64,000 nt of DNA from Candidatus Adamsella avium (GCA_904420445.1 CAJFVJ010000002.1:1-64000); one strand, 5' to 3'. Positions 35,834-47,342 are shown, counted from the first letter of the stretch. Program-made: numbers and translations. The notes: generated from the sequence alone by a model not told the origin.

Positions 35834-35936
35834 AGTCAGATTATTTTATTCTCTTAACACTGTATTGTCAAATCCTTTATATAATCAGGGGTCTTATGAT
35901 AATATAAATAATAATTTTTATTATTAGGGGCGGGAT

Positions 35937-38855
35937 ATGGAAAAATTTATTCAGGGATATTCGGGGTGTGCCAAAACGTCGAAAATGCTTGAAGAAGCTG
36001 AATCTCTTTTGAAAGCTAAACGGTGTTCCTTTTCTGAGATGGCATTTGTAACCTTCTCGAAGGCAGAGAAAGAAGAACTTACTGAGAGAAAGAGTGCTTT
36101 ACCTTTGCTTAAGGAGGTTTGTGTTTTTGATACAGGAGAACTTTGCAAATCTTTTTTGCCTAAAGACTTTAGCGGTTTGCATGAGGCTTTTGTCTACAGG
36201 CATATAATCAGTAATATATGCAAAGATTTATTTTCTGATGATTATTCGATGAAGGCTCTTTTGAAGACCGAGTCTTTTTCAAAAGAGTTGTATGAGCTGT
36301 TTTGCTTGTTCAGAAAAAATGAAATCAGATATAGCGATTTATCAAATATTTTGGGTAGTGTATCTTTGAGTGATACGGATTTTTGCAGGCTGAAACTCGT
36401 ATTTGAAGTTTATGACAGATATTGCAAGTTTCTTGAAAATGCGGGCTATTATGATTATTACGGATTGATTTATGCTGCATTGCCGTCTGCATATAAAAAG
36501 TACAGATATTTGTTTGTTGATGATGCGGAAGAGATTTCTCCCGGTTTAAGAAAGTTTTTCTCAAAGGTATCAGATGATGTAGTTTTTGTTGAAAATATTT
36601 CTTTTTCGCAAAAACAGGGGATAACGGCGACTAAGTGCCTGGAGCAAAAGAGAAATCAGGATATTTTTTGCCGGATTGAGGCAATGAAGCAGAAGTTTTT
36701 TGAAGGTTCATCAGCTTCATTTGATTTTGGCAGAAGTGATAGCCTGCGGTATTTGGAGTTTTCGGGTTTTGAAGGGGAAACGGCTTATATCGCAGAAGAT
36801 ATAAAGAAACATCTCTCAGAGGGGGCGAGATTTTCTGATTTTGCGATTGTTCCTCTTGATTTGCAGAAGAAACAACAGCTTGTTGAGTTTTTGAGCGCTT
36901 CGAATTTACCGTTGAATGTTGTTGCTTATTGCGAGAAGTTCAGGAATTTTGTATCGAAGATAATCAGATATTTGAATATCTGCGTCATATCGAAAAAACT
37001 TTGTCTTGATGAGATTTCAAAAGAGGCTATTTGCGGAGTAAAGCTCAAATCAGCGGTTGATGAGCAGATTTTTCTTGAGGAATTTGATTTATATTTTGAG
37101 AATATTTTGTCAGATATTTTTGATGACATATACAAAAAAGACAGATTTGTCTTTTTGCATACATCTTCAAGAAGCAGGTCGCTTTTGTTGAGTGTGTATA
37201 AAAATCTCGACATCCTTGGAGATGATGATAAATCAGCTTTCTTGAAAGAAATGAACACTATTAAGGTCGTTTATTCAAAGTTTCTCGAGTCTGATTTTGT
37301 CGGGATATCAGATGTTTTGCAGCAGGAGTTTGTGGATGATGAGAGCAGAGAGCTTTTGAAAAAGTTCAGAAACAAGTTATATGCTCTTTCGCTTCTTTAT
37401 GAAAAGATGGGGCGCAATCTTTGCGGCGAAGTTGTGTTGAGGTTTCTTGAGAGTGATTCCTTGAATGTTTCCGATAACCGGAATTGTGTCAGCATTCTTT
37501 CTTTTAATGAAGTCAGGCAGAGGGAGTTCAAATATATTTATATTCCGTCGCTTGGGGATGAGAGTTTCCCGAGGTATGCTCATGCGACTTATTTTGTATC
37601 TCATGAAGGAAATAAAAAAGTTTCAGATGCGATTAGGGAGCGTTTTCCTGATTTTTCCGAGTTGATTGCATCTGATAAGTTTATATTTTATGAAGATTTG
37701 AAGAATTTATATTATGCACTTGCAAAAGCAAAAGACGGGGTTGTTTTGTCTTATCATACGGGTGAGGCGAAAAAAAGTTCTTCTCCATCAATCTTTTTTG
37801 ATTTTTTCAAAAATAATGACCATGAAAATTTTTCTGTTGCAGGTGGCGGTTTGTTGAAGAAAATTGAAAATTCTCCTATAGAAACACGGGAAAAACAAAT
37901 TTCGAAAGCTGTTTTTTCTGATGATGATGTTTTGAAGCTGAATGCCTCGTCTATTTCTGCTTTTTTATCCTGTGAGAGAAAGTTTTTTTATAAGAATGTT
38001 TTGAACTTGAAAGAAAAAAGTTCGTTTCAGGCAAGTTACGGGACTGTTGTGCATGCGATACTCGAGGTATTCAACAAAACATGTCTTGAAAATTATACAA
38101 AGGAACGTCTGCTATTTCTTGCAGAGATTTTATTCAATGCAAAATTTGATAATGAAATCGCCTTAAAAACAGGTTATAACCAGCTTGTTGTATCACTGGT
38201 CAGCTCGACAGATGATTTGAGTTTAGCAGAGATGAAGAAAAAATTTCTCTCAGCTCTTGAGTCTATGGAACAGGGTGGCTTTTTTGAGGAAGCTCCTGAG
38301 AGTGCCTGCTGTGAGAAATCATTTGAATTTGACCTGCCGGGTGTAGATGGTGTTGTCATTAACGGTAAAATCGATGTTGTTCTCTCAAAAAACGGGGAGT
38401 ATTCGCTTGCTGATTATAAAACAGGCGAGCCTAAACGTCCGCTGTCATATTATTTGAGTGATTACGGCGTGAATTTTGAGAGTGATTCTTCGAGAAACAA
38501 AGGTGTATTTAGCGAAAATAACGTCAAAAACTATCAGTATCAGATACCGTTGTATTATCTTGCACTGCAGAATGCTGAGAGTTTGAAAGAGTTTAAAAAC
38601 AAGGTAAAGACTCTCGGGCTTAAGTATATCCGCCCGTCAATAAGAGGGGAGAAAAAAGGGTATTTTGAGGATATTATTTCCTCTGATGTTATAGAAGAAA
38701 AAAAAGATAAGATTATTGAAAATATTTCAAAAACAGTTATAGATAAGCTAAGGGGGATTACTTCTTTTTCAAAGACAGCAGATAAACGTAGCTGCAATTC
38801 ATGCGCATACGCATTTTTATGCGGCGAGGAGGAGTCATCTGATGTTGAACAGTAG
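35937..38855 (+). CDS. AddB-like helicase/nuclease with Fe-S cluster
   Basis: 972 residues. The N-terminal UvrD-like region has an odd Walker A, GYSGCAKT (7-14): lysine and threonine stay, but the usual G before K is Ala. Further on are SILSFNEVRQREFKYIYIP, an AddB-type motif. The C-terminal RecB-type PD-(D/E)xK nuclease runs from INASSISAFL-like residues ~670 to the end with KIDVVLSKNGEYSLADYKTG (catalytic D and K). Cys679, Cys953, Cys956 and Cys962 fit the AddB 4Fe-4S site. It overlaps the next gene by 14 bases; the pair resembles AddAB recombination/repair enzymes. Confidence 0.8.
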   Translation: MEKFIQGYSGCAKTSKMLEEAESLLKAKRCSFSEMAFVTFSKAEKEELTERKSALPLLKEVCVFDTGELCKSFLPKDFSGLHEAFVYRHIISNICKDLFSDDYSMKALLKTESFSKELYELFCLFRKNEIRYSDLSNILGSVSLSDTDFCRLKLVFEVYDRYCKFLENAGYYDYYGLIYAALPSAYKKYRYLFVDDAEEISPGLRKFFSKVSDDVVFVENISFSQKQGITATKCLEQKRNQDIFCRIEAMKQKFFEGSSASFDFGRSDSLRYLEFSGFEGETAYIAEDIKKHLSEGARFSDFAIVPLDLQKKQQLVEFLSASNLPLNVVAYCEKFRNFVSKIIRYLNICVISKKLCLDEISKEAICGVKLKSAVDEQIFLEEFDLYFENILSDIFDDIYKKDRFVFLHTSSRSRSLLLSVYKNLDILGDDDKSAFLKEMNTIKVVYSKFLESDFVGISDVLQQEFVDDESRELLKKFRNKLYALSLLYEKMGRNLCGEVVLRFLESDSLNVSDNRNCVSILSFNEVRQREFKYIYIPSLGDESFPRYAHATYFVSHEGNKKVSDAIRERFPDFSELIASDKFIFYEDLKNLYYALAKAKDGVVLSYHTGEAKKSSSPSIFFDFFKNNDHENFSVAGGGLLKKIENSPIETREKQISKAVFSDDDVLKLNASSISAFLSCERKFFYKNVLNLKEKSSFQASYGTVVHAILEVFNKTCLENYTKERLLFLAEILFNAKFDNEIALKTGYNQLVVSLVSSTDDLSLAEMKKKFLSALESMEQGGFFEEAPESACCEKSFEFDLPGVDGVVINGKIDVVLSKNGEYSLADYKTGEPKRPLSYYLSDYGVNFESDSSRNKGVFSENNVKNYQYQIPLYYLALQNAESLKEFKNKVKTLGLKYIRPSIRGEKKGYFEDIISSDVIEEKKDKIIENISKTVIDKLRGITSFSKTADKRSCNSCAYAFLCGEEESSDVEQ

Positions 38856-41352
38856 GGCATTATTCTTTGATGAGCTTAATAAAAATCAAAGAACAGCAGT
38901 AGAAAATTCGATTGATACATGCACAAAGATTGTAGCCGGAGCAGGCACCGGGAAGACAAAGATTATATCAAAACGTTTTGTGAAGCTCGTTTTTGACTTG
39001 ATTGAGAGAGGTGTTGATGAGCCGTCGTCAAAGCTGCTTGTAATTACATTTACTGACAAAGCGGCAGGGGAAATGAAAGAAAGAATTTTGAAAGAGCTGC
39101 GCATAAGCGGGGTTGGCTGTGATGTTGACAACTTGTGGATATCTACGTTTCATGGTTTCTGCTCGAGGATTTTAAGACGTCATTCAATTGAAGTCGGCTT
39201 ATCACCGTCGTTTAAGCTTGCAGATGAAGATACTCTGTCAAAAAAATATGATTATCTTATTCAAAAAATCAAAGAAGGCGAGGTTTCTACAATTGAAGGT
39301 TTTGATAAAATCTCCAAAACTTTAGGCTTTGGCGGAGAGATTCTCTGTGTTGATAAGCTTACATCTCTTTCTGATATTGATGATATTGATGATATTTTTG
39401 AGAATATATTCAGCGTAATAAAAAAAGTGAAGGCTCTCGGGCTGACACCTTATGAGTATTATAAGAGGACATCCTTCTCAACTGAGAGATATAGACATAC
39501 TCTTGATAAAATTCCGTTCGGTTTTTCTTCGAAAGAAGAGTATATTACTGAATGGGAGAAAGTTTTGGACGATTATATCGATGATTTTTGCCAGAGTCCA
39601 GATGATGCCGTAGCTGATGTTATGTCAAACAGCAGCGTGCTGAAGAAAAACCGGTCGCCAAAACCTGAGAAGTGGACACGCAGTGAAACGTTTGAGGACA
39701 CTGTAAATAAATCTAATGATTTGTCTTTGTATCTTATAAAAGTCAGTGCGCTTGTTTATGCGCTTTATCAAAATGAACTTGAGAAAGCTGACCTTGCTGA
39801 TTTCGATGATTTGATAAACAAAACTGTTGAGGTTTTCAAAAATAATTCCTCGGTGCTAGAGTATTACAGAAATTATTTTGAGCATATTATTATCGATGAA
39901 TTTCAGGATACAAACGGCTCTCAGCTCGAGTTAATAAAACTTCTGCTTAAAGAAGAGAGTCCTAATTTGACATATGTAGGCGATAGGAAACAATCTATAT
40001 ACGGTTTCAGGTATGCACAGATGGAGAATCTCGATGTTCTGCAGAAGTTTGTATGCGAGAAATATCATGAGAATTATCCCGAAATAAAACTTGATATAAA
40101 CTATCGTTCCACTCCAGAGGTGTTAGAGGCTGTGAATTATGTGACAACAGACTTTTTGCATCTTGATGAGTGTCTTGAGGCGCACAAATCTTCTTTTGAT
40201 ATAAGGGTGAAGAATACGATTCTCACAGGCTGCCAGGGGGCTTATGATTTGAATGAGAAACAGGCTGATTATATTGCATCTGAGATATTGCGTCTGAAAA
40301 AAGACGGAAGTGTATCTTACAAAGATTTTGCAATACTTGTGAAATCTCATGCTCAGGCTGAGTTTTTGGATTCAAGATTATCAAAGTATGGTATCCCGAG
40401 TGTAAAACGTGTTAATACAGGATTTTTTGAAAGTGATGTTGTTAGGACTGTTCTTGCTATGTTCAGGCTTGCAAAGAACAGTTTTGATGAGCTTGCATTC
40501 ATAAAAATTTTATCGTTATATTTGTCTGATTATGACCTTTTTGCTCTCAAAAAAGCTGTTGATACGGCTGTTATGGCAGAAATATCCGATTATGATGAAC
40601 TGAAGAGAAAGAATCTTTGCGAAAAAATAATTTTTCTCAAAGAGTATGAATTGTTTGACTCTCTTGAAGTTGAAGATTATATCAAAGATTTAGTATCTAA
40701 AATTTTTTCTGTTTGCTCATATATCAACAAACATCAAACAGATATGTCTTTGCTGCAGATTTTTTATCGTTTTATCAACGAAATCAAGCCTTATACGGCT
40801 GATAATCAGATTGCCGCATATAAGGCGGAGATGAATTTAAAAATCCTCGAGAGAGTGATTGCTGATTTTATGAAAAGCGAGTATTCCATATCGATTGATA
40901 AGCTTTTATCTTATATCGATAAAATCAAATCGGACAGGAATTTTGAACTCCCATCAGCCGGTATGGCAGAAGTTGACGCTGTTCGTCTGTTGACGGTATA
41001 TGCAAGCAAGGGGCTTGAGTTTCCTTATGTCTTTGTCTGCGCTGTGCGTAATTATGTATCAAGGAGCGAAGGGAAGATTGTTCTTGATTTGCAGTACGGG
41101 AATAAACCCGGATTCGGTTTGATTTTAACAAAACTTTCAGGAGAAGATACCCCTCAAAATGTTGTATATAAAGAACTCTGGAAGAAAGTCAGAGAGAAAA
41201 ACGAGGAGTTGAGATTGTTTTATGTCGCTTTATCACGGGCTGAGAAATATCTTAATATTATAAGTTTTGAAGACTGTAGTTCGATGAAGGCTGCTCAATA
41301 TACCCTTGAGGTGCCTCCATCTGTTGAAAAAGAAAATATAATTTGTGAATAA
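38842..41352 (+). CDS. UvrD/AddA-like superfamily-1 helicase
   Basis: 836 residues. Motif I is AGAGTGKT (32-39); motif Ia FTDKAAGEM; motif II IIDEFQDTN; motif III VGDRKQSIYGFR; motif IV LDINYRS; motif V LLTVYASKGLEF; motif VI LFYVALSRAE near the end. AddA proteins are normally ~1200 residues with a C-terminal nuclease; this one ends after motif VI, so any nuclease activity must come from the preceding AddB-like protein. The start has AGGAGG upstream and sits within that gene. The pair probably resects or unwinds double-strand ends. Confidence 0.85.
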   Translation: MLNSRALFFDELNKNQRTAVENSIDTCTKIVAGAGTGKTKIISKRFVKLVFDLIERGVDEPSSKLLVITFTDKAAGEMKERILKELRISGVGCDVDNLWISTFHGFCSRILRRHSIEVGLSPSFKLADEDTLSKKYDYLIQKIKEGEVSTIEGFDKISKTLGFGGEILCVDKLTSLSDIDDIDDIFENIFSVIKKVKALGLTPYEYYKRTSFSTERYRHTLDKIPFGFSSKEEYITEWEKVLDDYIDDFCQSPDDAVADVMSNSSVLKKNRSPKPEKWTRSETFEDTVNKSNDLSLYLIKVSALVYALYQNELEKADLADFDDLINKTVEVFKNNSSVLEYYRNYFEHIIIDEFQDTNGSQLELIKLLLKEESPNLTYVGDRKQSIYGFRYAQMENLDVLQKFVCEKYHENYPEIKLDINYRSTPEVLEAVNYVTTDFLHLDECLEAHKSSFDIRVKNTILTGCQGAYDLNEKQADYIASEILRLKKDGSVSYKDFAILVKSHAQAEFLDSRLSKYGIPSVKRVNTGFFESDVVRTVLAMFRLAKNSFDELAFIKILSLYLSDYDLFALKKAVDTAVMAEISDYDELKRKNLCEKIIFLKEYELFDSLEVEDYIKDLVSKIFSVCSYINKHQTDMSLLQIFYRFINEIKPYTADNQIAAYKAEMNLKILERVIADFMKSEYSISIDKLLSYIDKIKSDRNFELPSAGMAEVDAVRLLTVYASKGLEFPYVFVCAVRNYVSRSEGKIVLDLQYGNKPGFGLILTKLSGEDTPQNVVYKELWKKVREKNEELRLFYVALSRAEKYLNIISFEDCSSMKAAQYTLEVPPSVEKENIICE

Positions 41353-41358
41353 GAATTG

Positions 41359-41367
41359 TGTTATAAT
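41359..41367 (+). promoter_or_regulatory. Extended -10 promoter of the Skp-like gene
   Basis: TGT-TATAAT (41359-41367) with no clear -35; the start would lie near 41374, giving a ~22-base leader with AGGAGG. It sits just after the helicase stop. Confidence 0.5.
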
Positions 41368-41395
41368 TTTAAAAAAACTTTAGGAGGAGTTGTGT

Positions 41396-41863
41396 ATGAA
41401 ACAAGATTTGAAATTTTTTGCAGTTGCTCTAGGTGCCTTCGTTTTGGGTATGGGCTTGAATAACTTTGCGATGTCAGGTGTTCCTGCAAATTATAAAGTA
41501 GCTGTTGTTGATGTACAAAAAGTTATATCTCAATCTTCGCAGGTGGAGGCTCTCAAAAAAGACCAGCAGGCAAAGATGAACAATCTTATTAACTTTGTAG
41601 ATACAGCAAGAAAAAACATTGCAAAAGAAAAAGACCCGAAGAAACGCAAAGCGCTCGAAGATAAATACAACAAAGAGTTTGACTCAAAAAAAGCGGCAAT
41701 AGAAAAAGAATACATTACAAAACTGAAAGCTATAGATACAAATATATCAAATATCGTAAATGCTAAAGCAAAAGCAGGCAATTATAATCTTGTTCTTGCA
41801 AAAGGCGTAGTCCTCTTTGGCGGAACTGATATTACCGCAGAGATTTCAAAAGCTGTAAAATAA
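41396..41863 (+). CDS. Skp/OmpH-like periplasmic chaperone
   Basis: 155 residues from the ATG at 41396, eight bases after AGGAGG (a TTG at 41390 is less likely). An N-terminal export signal or anchor (~5-25) is followed by YKVAVVDVQKVISQSSQVEALKKDQQ, the Skp/OmpH N-terminal strand and start of the arms, a ~70-residue charged coiled coil, and the return strand NYNLVLAKGVVLFGG with DITAEI. Skp holds outer-membrane proteins in transit, fitting the LPS genes. Confidence 0.88.
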   Translation: MKQDLKFFAVALGAFVLGMGLNNFAMSGVPANYKVAVVDVQKVISQSSQVEALKKDQQAKMNNLINFVDTARKNIAKEKDPKKRKALEDKYNKEFDSKKAAIEKEYITKLKAIDTNISNIVNAKAKAGNYNLVLAKGVVLFGGTDITAEISKAVK

Positions 41864-41882
41864 TTATTTTTTACATACATCT

Positions 41883-41914
41883 GAAGGAAGTTTGCGTTAT
41901 GCTGCTTCCTTTTT
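41883..41914 (+). terminator. Weak terminator after Skp-like gene
   Basis: AAGGAAG (41884-41890) pairs with CTTCCTT (41904-41910), 13-base loop, T-run after. It overlaps the 3' end of the convergent flippase gene. Confidence 0.5.
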
Positions 41915-43369
41915 TATTTTGAAAAATTTGTTCAGCACGAAGAATACAAGATAATAAACACCCATAAGAACAATAATTTCGTAAATTGATTTTGTATGCC
42001 CCTCCGAGTGTTGAAGAAGTTCGTACAATCCGTATACTGGAAGGAAGGAGAGGAGTATCAGGCATATTTTGCGATATGGTACCTGCCATTCGAGATTTGG
42101 GATGACGATTATTATGCTTAAAAGAAAATACAGAATATTTGCGAATAATGTAGCAATCCCGACGCCGATGAGCCCGAGAGAAGGAATGAGAACTATATTC
42201 AGAATAACTCCGATAATTCCTGAGGCTACTTTTATGATTGTATCAATATGAGTTTTATTTATCAGATGATATTGCATGGTTGTATATTCTGCAAAACTCA
42301 GGAAAAATGCCGAAAAACCGAGATAAGGCAGCAGAACATAGGCATCTAAAAATCTCTGATGAGCAAAGAACAAAACTATTTCTTTAGAATAAAAAGAACC
42401 TATTGCTATGATAGGAAGGGAAATCAACATGAAATATTCTGTTAGTTTTGATATTACCGGACGAACGTCTTTTTTTTCGACATATAGGTTGATTATGCGG
42501 GGAAAGGCAGCTATCGGAATGATTGCAAAGATTGTCATGAGCAGGGGGAAAGTGAGATTATATCCGACTCCCATCAAGCCGACAGATGAAATGCCTTTTA
42601 TGCGCTGAAGTATGAATTTATTGCTCTGAGTCATTCCCCACACGCTTATTGAGGCAATTGCAATCGGAGCCCCGTAGATAAACAGTGTTTTCAAAATGTT
42701 GAACTGAATTTTTTCAAACTTGAAGTAAGAAAAAATATTGCTCTGGAATAACAACAGGATATCTATGAGCGAAATAGATATCCCCATTGCAAGCAGAATG
42801 GACACTCCTCCGAGATTTGTTGTTTTGATTATTGCAACAGCCATCGCAATGGTCAAAAACTGATTTAAAATAGTCGAGAACGTGTATGCATTAGGCTTTA
42901 TCTGCGCTCTCAGGATTTGGAATAAAAGTGCTCTGATTGCAACCGGTATAATCAGTATAAGAGTAGCAAGAAACACGTTTATCGGTATTTTGAAGAAGTC
43001 GCAGAAATTATCTTTGAAGAAAAATGCGGTTAAAAATAACGCAGATAGATTTATAACCAGAAGTACAAGAAGAGTTGTCAGGTATTTCGGGATGTTTTCA
43101 TTTATCTGATGCACTCTGAAAAATCTTAGCCCTGATAGCCCTATCCAATCAGAAAAAATTATGCACAGAAAGGAAAGTGCCGCTACAGCCATGGCATAAA
43201 GCCCATACTCCTGCGTTGTGAGAAGATGGGTATAAATCGGAACAACAATCAGATTCCCGAGAAATCCGACTATTTTTGACGGCGAATATTTCAACATATC
43301 CGTCAAAATAGGCTTCATCTGCTCGTCTATATTATTTTCAACTTGTTTGTTTGCTGTTATCTCAGACAT
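41897..43369 (-). CDS. Wzx-type polysaccharide/oligosaccharide flippase
   Basis: 490 residues with about 12-14 membrane helices in the MOP/PST (RfbX) pattern. The N-terminal ~30 residues are cytosolic, then KYSPSKIVGFLGNLIVVPIYTHLLTTQEYGLYAMA, a common flippase opening. Long Ile/Leu-rich helices fill the rest, ending in a Lys-rich tail. It would flip a lipid-linked sugar unit; no glycosyltransferase cluster adjoins, so the cargo (O-unit, capsule or other) is open. Confidence 0.88.
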   Translation of the reverse strand: MSEITANKQVENNIDEQMKPILTDMLKYSPSKIVGFLGNLIVVPIYTHLLTTQEYGLYAMAVAALSFLCIIFSDWIGLSGLRFFRVHQINENIPKYLTTLLVLLVINLSALFLTAFFFKDNFCDFFKIPINVFLATLILIIPVAIRALLFQILRAQIKPNAYTFSTILNQFLTIAMAVAIIKTTNLGGVSILLAMGISISLIDILLLFQSNIFSYFKFEKIQFNILKTLFIYGAPIAIASISVWGMTQSNKFILQRIKGISSVGLMGVGYNLTFPLLMTIFAIIPIAAFPRIINLYVEKKDVRPVISKLTEYFMLISLPIIAIGSFYSKEIVLFFAHQRFLDAYVLLPYLGFSAFFLSFAEYTTMQYHLINKTHIDTIIKVASGIIGVILNIVLIPSLGLIGVGIATLFANILYFLLSIIIVIPNLEWQVPYRKICLILLSFLPVYGLYELLQHSEGHTKSIYEIIVLMGVYYLVFFVLNKFFKIKKEAA

Positions 43370-43748
43370 AATGTACTTATATTACGATAAAACAGGAATA
43401 AACTTATCGTATAAAAGTATGTTATTGGAAAAATGCATTGAAAATTTGGGATTCATATAGCAAATTCCACCCAAAATTTCCAAAACAACGTCATACTGAG
43501 CATTAGCGAAGTATCTAAACAAAAAAGGATTCTTCGGAATAAAGCCCTTAGAATGACGGATTTTTAATAGTACCTCTGAAATTTGCTATATAAATTCCGA
43601 AAATTTCAGATATCTTTTAGATATGAAGGTTCTTTTCTCATATTTTTATCTTAGAAATAAAAAAAATAATTGCTTAAACCCTGATATATTTTGTATAATA
43701 AAACAATCTCCGGATATATATTTAATAGCTGAAAGGACAGATAGTTAT
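43370..43748. other. Gene-free stretch with repeat C
   Basis: Holds repeat copy C (43448-43598) and the AT-rich leader of the symporter gene. A 42-codon in-frame extension of the symporter towards 43623 is Asn/Lys/Phe-rich and unlike the family, so it is treated as leader, not coding. Confidence 0.6.
43448..43598 (-). repeat. MITE-like repeat, copy C
   Basis: About 150 bp, same orientation as copy A. Ends: ATTCATATAGCAAATTCC and GAAATTTGCTATATAAATTC. Inside: CGTCATACTGAGCATTAGCG, AAGTATCTAAAC, then GATTCTTCGG and GAATGACGG in the inverted sense. It lies between the divergent flippase and symporter genes. Confidence 0.85.
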
Positions 43749-45074
43749 ATGAAAATACAATCACAGATTTTGGTAGCACTCGGCCTTGGTGCAAAACGAA
43801 ACTGGCATATATTCTTTGCGATTATCGCAGGTGCCATCGTCGGAGCTCTTTTCCCCGCTGCAAACCATCCTACGGTAAATGAAATATTTACTTTCGCAGG
43901 TCAGGTGTTTATAAGATTAATACAAATGGTTGTTATACCACTTGTCGTTAGTGCGATTATTGTCGGTATAGCAAGTTTGGGCGATGGAAAACAACTTGGC
44001 AAAATCGGTTTGAAAATGGTTTTGTATTATGCATTTGTAACTATCGCAGCTGTCGTTATCGGTGCGGTGCTGGGCGGTATTTTTTCTCCTGGGACAAATC
44101 TCGAGGGCTATATCAGCCCTCAACAGGCAATGGAAGCGCAGCAGCAGTTTAATGCTACAGCGGCAGCCCAAAAAGAAAATATTACCAACATGTATTTGAA
44201 TATGATTCCGAGCAACCCCATTCACTCTTTAGCAAACGGTGATATGGTTCCTATCATAATCTTTGTATTTATTCTCGGTTGCGCTCTTGCCGTAATCGGT
44301 GAGATTAACAGACCTGTTGTTTCATTCTTCGAGTCAATATTTGCCTCGACCATGAAAATAACGGACTGGATTATGGTGCTTGCAATGCCCGGTATTTTTG
44401 CTCTGACTGCGGCATCTGTTTCGAACTACGGTCTGTCTGTTTTCGGAGATATTTCAAAATTTCTTATATTAATTTTTGTCGGATTTATCCTACAGCTTAC
44501 GGTTATATATCCTTTGTTGGTAAAACTTTTCAGCAAGCTTAATATATGGTCAATCTATAGAGCATCTGCAGAAGCTATGATGGTTGCTTTTGGTACAGCA
44601 AGCAGCTCTGCAACTCTTCCTGTAACTATTGCCTGCTGTGAAAGAAGAGTCGGTATTTCAAATAAGATTTGCAGCTTTGTTCTTCCTCTCGGTGCTACCA
44701 TGAATATGGATGCAACAGCTTTATTCCAGACACTCTGCGTAATCTTCCTGACTCAGGCTTATGGTATTCAGCTTGATTTTCTGACAATAGTAATGGTTTG
44801 TTTATTTGCAATAGTTGCCTCAAGCACCTGCGCAGGTATCCCCGGAGCAGCGTTGATTACTATTGCTCTTGTTCTTAAAATACTTGGTCTGACACCTGAA
44901 CAGCTTGTACAGGGATTTGCAATTCTCTTCACTATTGATAGAATTGTTGATATGACAAGAACTATGTTGAACGTCACCAGTGATATTGTTGTTGCCTCAG
45001 TTATTGCTGATAACGAGAATGAAATCGACAGAGAACTCTTGAGCAATCAGGAAACATGGAAAGAAGTTGTTTAA
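43749..45074 (+). CDS. Dicarboxylate/amino-acid:cation symporter (DAACS)
   Basis: 441 residues from the ATG at 43749 with AAAGGA upstream; the ORF runs 42 codons further up but that part is not family-like. Glt-type transporters take up glutamate, aspartate or C4-dicarboxylates with Na+ or H+. Seen are the hairpin serines FGTASSSATLP, the NMDATALFQ motif of TM7 (usually NMDGT) and TM8 DRIVDMTRTMLNVTSD. The Asp and Arg there choose the substrate; with TRTMLNVTSD it may prefer acidic amino acids. A terminator follows. Confidence 0.92.
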   Translation: MKIQSQILVALGLGAKRNWHIFFAIIAGAIVGALFPAANHPTVNEIFTFAGQVFIRLIQMVVIPLVVSAIIVGIASLGDGKQLGKIGLKMVLYYAFVTIAAVVIGAVLGGIFSPGTNLEGYISPQQAMEAQQQFNATAAAQKENITNMYLNMIPSNPIHSLANGDMVPIIIFVFILGCALAVIGEINRPVVSFFESIFASTMKITDWIMVLAMPGIFALTAASVSNYGLSVFGDISKFLILIFVGFILQLTVIYPLLVKLFSKLNIWSIYRASAEAMMVAFGTASSSATLPVTIACCERRVGISNKICSFVLPLGATMNMDATALFQTLCVIFLTQAYGIQLDFLTIVMVCLFAIVASSTCAGIPGAALITIALVLKILGLTPEQLVQGFAILFTIDRIVDMTRTMLNVTSDIVVASVIADNENEIDRELLSNQETWKEVV

Positions 45075-45098
45075 CTTTTTTTAAAATTGACAAAAAAG

Positions 45099-45123
45099 AC
45101 CGGCTCACCAAGCCGGTTTTTTT
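45099..45123 (+). terminator. Terminator after the symporter gene
   Basis: ACCGGCT (45099-45105) pairs with AGCCGGT (45111-45117), followed by T7. Confidence 0.88.
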
Positions 45124-45219
45124 ATGGTTTTTAAATTGTTAAATTTTTCTTTATTTTTTGAGGTATTTTAAATTTTGTTGCTTAAATTATAATATAAGGT
45201 TCAATAGAAAAATAAATAG

Positions 45220-47085
<1,866 letters not shown>

Positions 47086-47110
47086 AAAACACAGCGTAAA
47101 ACTTTTTTTC

Positions 47111-47138
47111 AAGGTCTTTCGAAAGAAAGACCTTTTTT
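47111..47138 (+). terminator. Terminator after dnaK
   Basis: Ten-base perfect stem (47111-47120 with 47125-47134) closed by a GAAA tetraloop, followed by T6. Confidence 0.92.
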
Positions 47139-47198
47139 ATTTATATAATTTATCTTTTTACGGATACAATTACCATAGACAATCTTGAGAAAAAAGCA

Positions 47199-47250
47199 TT
47201 CCAATCATTCGTTTTCATTCTGAGAACGAAGTCCGAAGAATCTGTTGTGA
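47199..47250 (+). repeat. Fragment related to the MITE-like repeat
   Basis: TTCATTCTGAGAACGAAGTC followed by CGAAGAATCTG resembles the GTCATTCTGAG...GAAGAATCC arm of copies B-D but lacks the terminal inverted repeats. It may be a decayed copy or an independent occurrence of the same word. Confidence 0.45.
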
Positions 47251-47298
47251 AATTTGAATAAAAAAGAATTCTACCTAAAAAATTGTTTGCATTAGTTT

Positions 47299-47342
47299 AA
47301 AAAAGATTGTTTTTCTCTCGAATTTGTCAGACAATCTTTTTT
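47299..47342 (+). promoter_or_regulatory. Terminator-like hairpin just upstream of purA
   Basis: A 12-base perfect stem (47299-47310 with 47331-47342) with a 20-base loop, ending in a T-run 13 bases before the purA Shine-Dalgarno sequence. It could be an attenuator, a processing site or an end of upstream RNA. No known purine riboswitch core is seen. Confidence 0.5.

Noticed and set aside
35834-35936. Guanidine riboswitch before the Gdx-like exporter
   Set aside because: No ykkC or mini-ykkC hairpin pair with ACGR-type loops is visible on the minus strand.
43623-43748. N-terminal extension of the symporter
   Set aside because: Asn/Lys/Phe-rich, not family-like, no ribosome site; AAAGGA before the ATG at 43749 fits the start.
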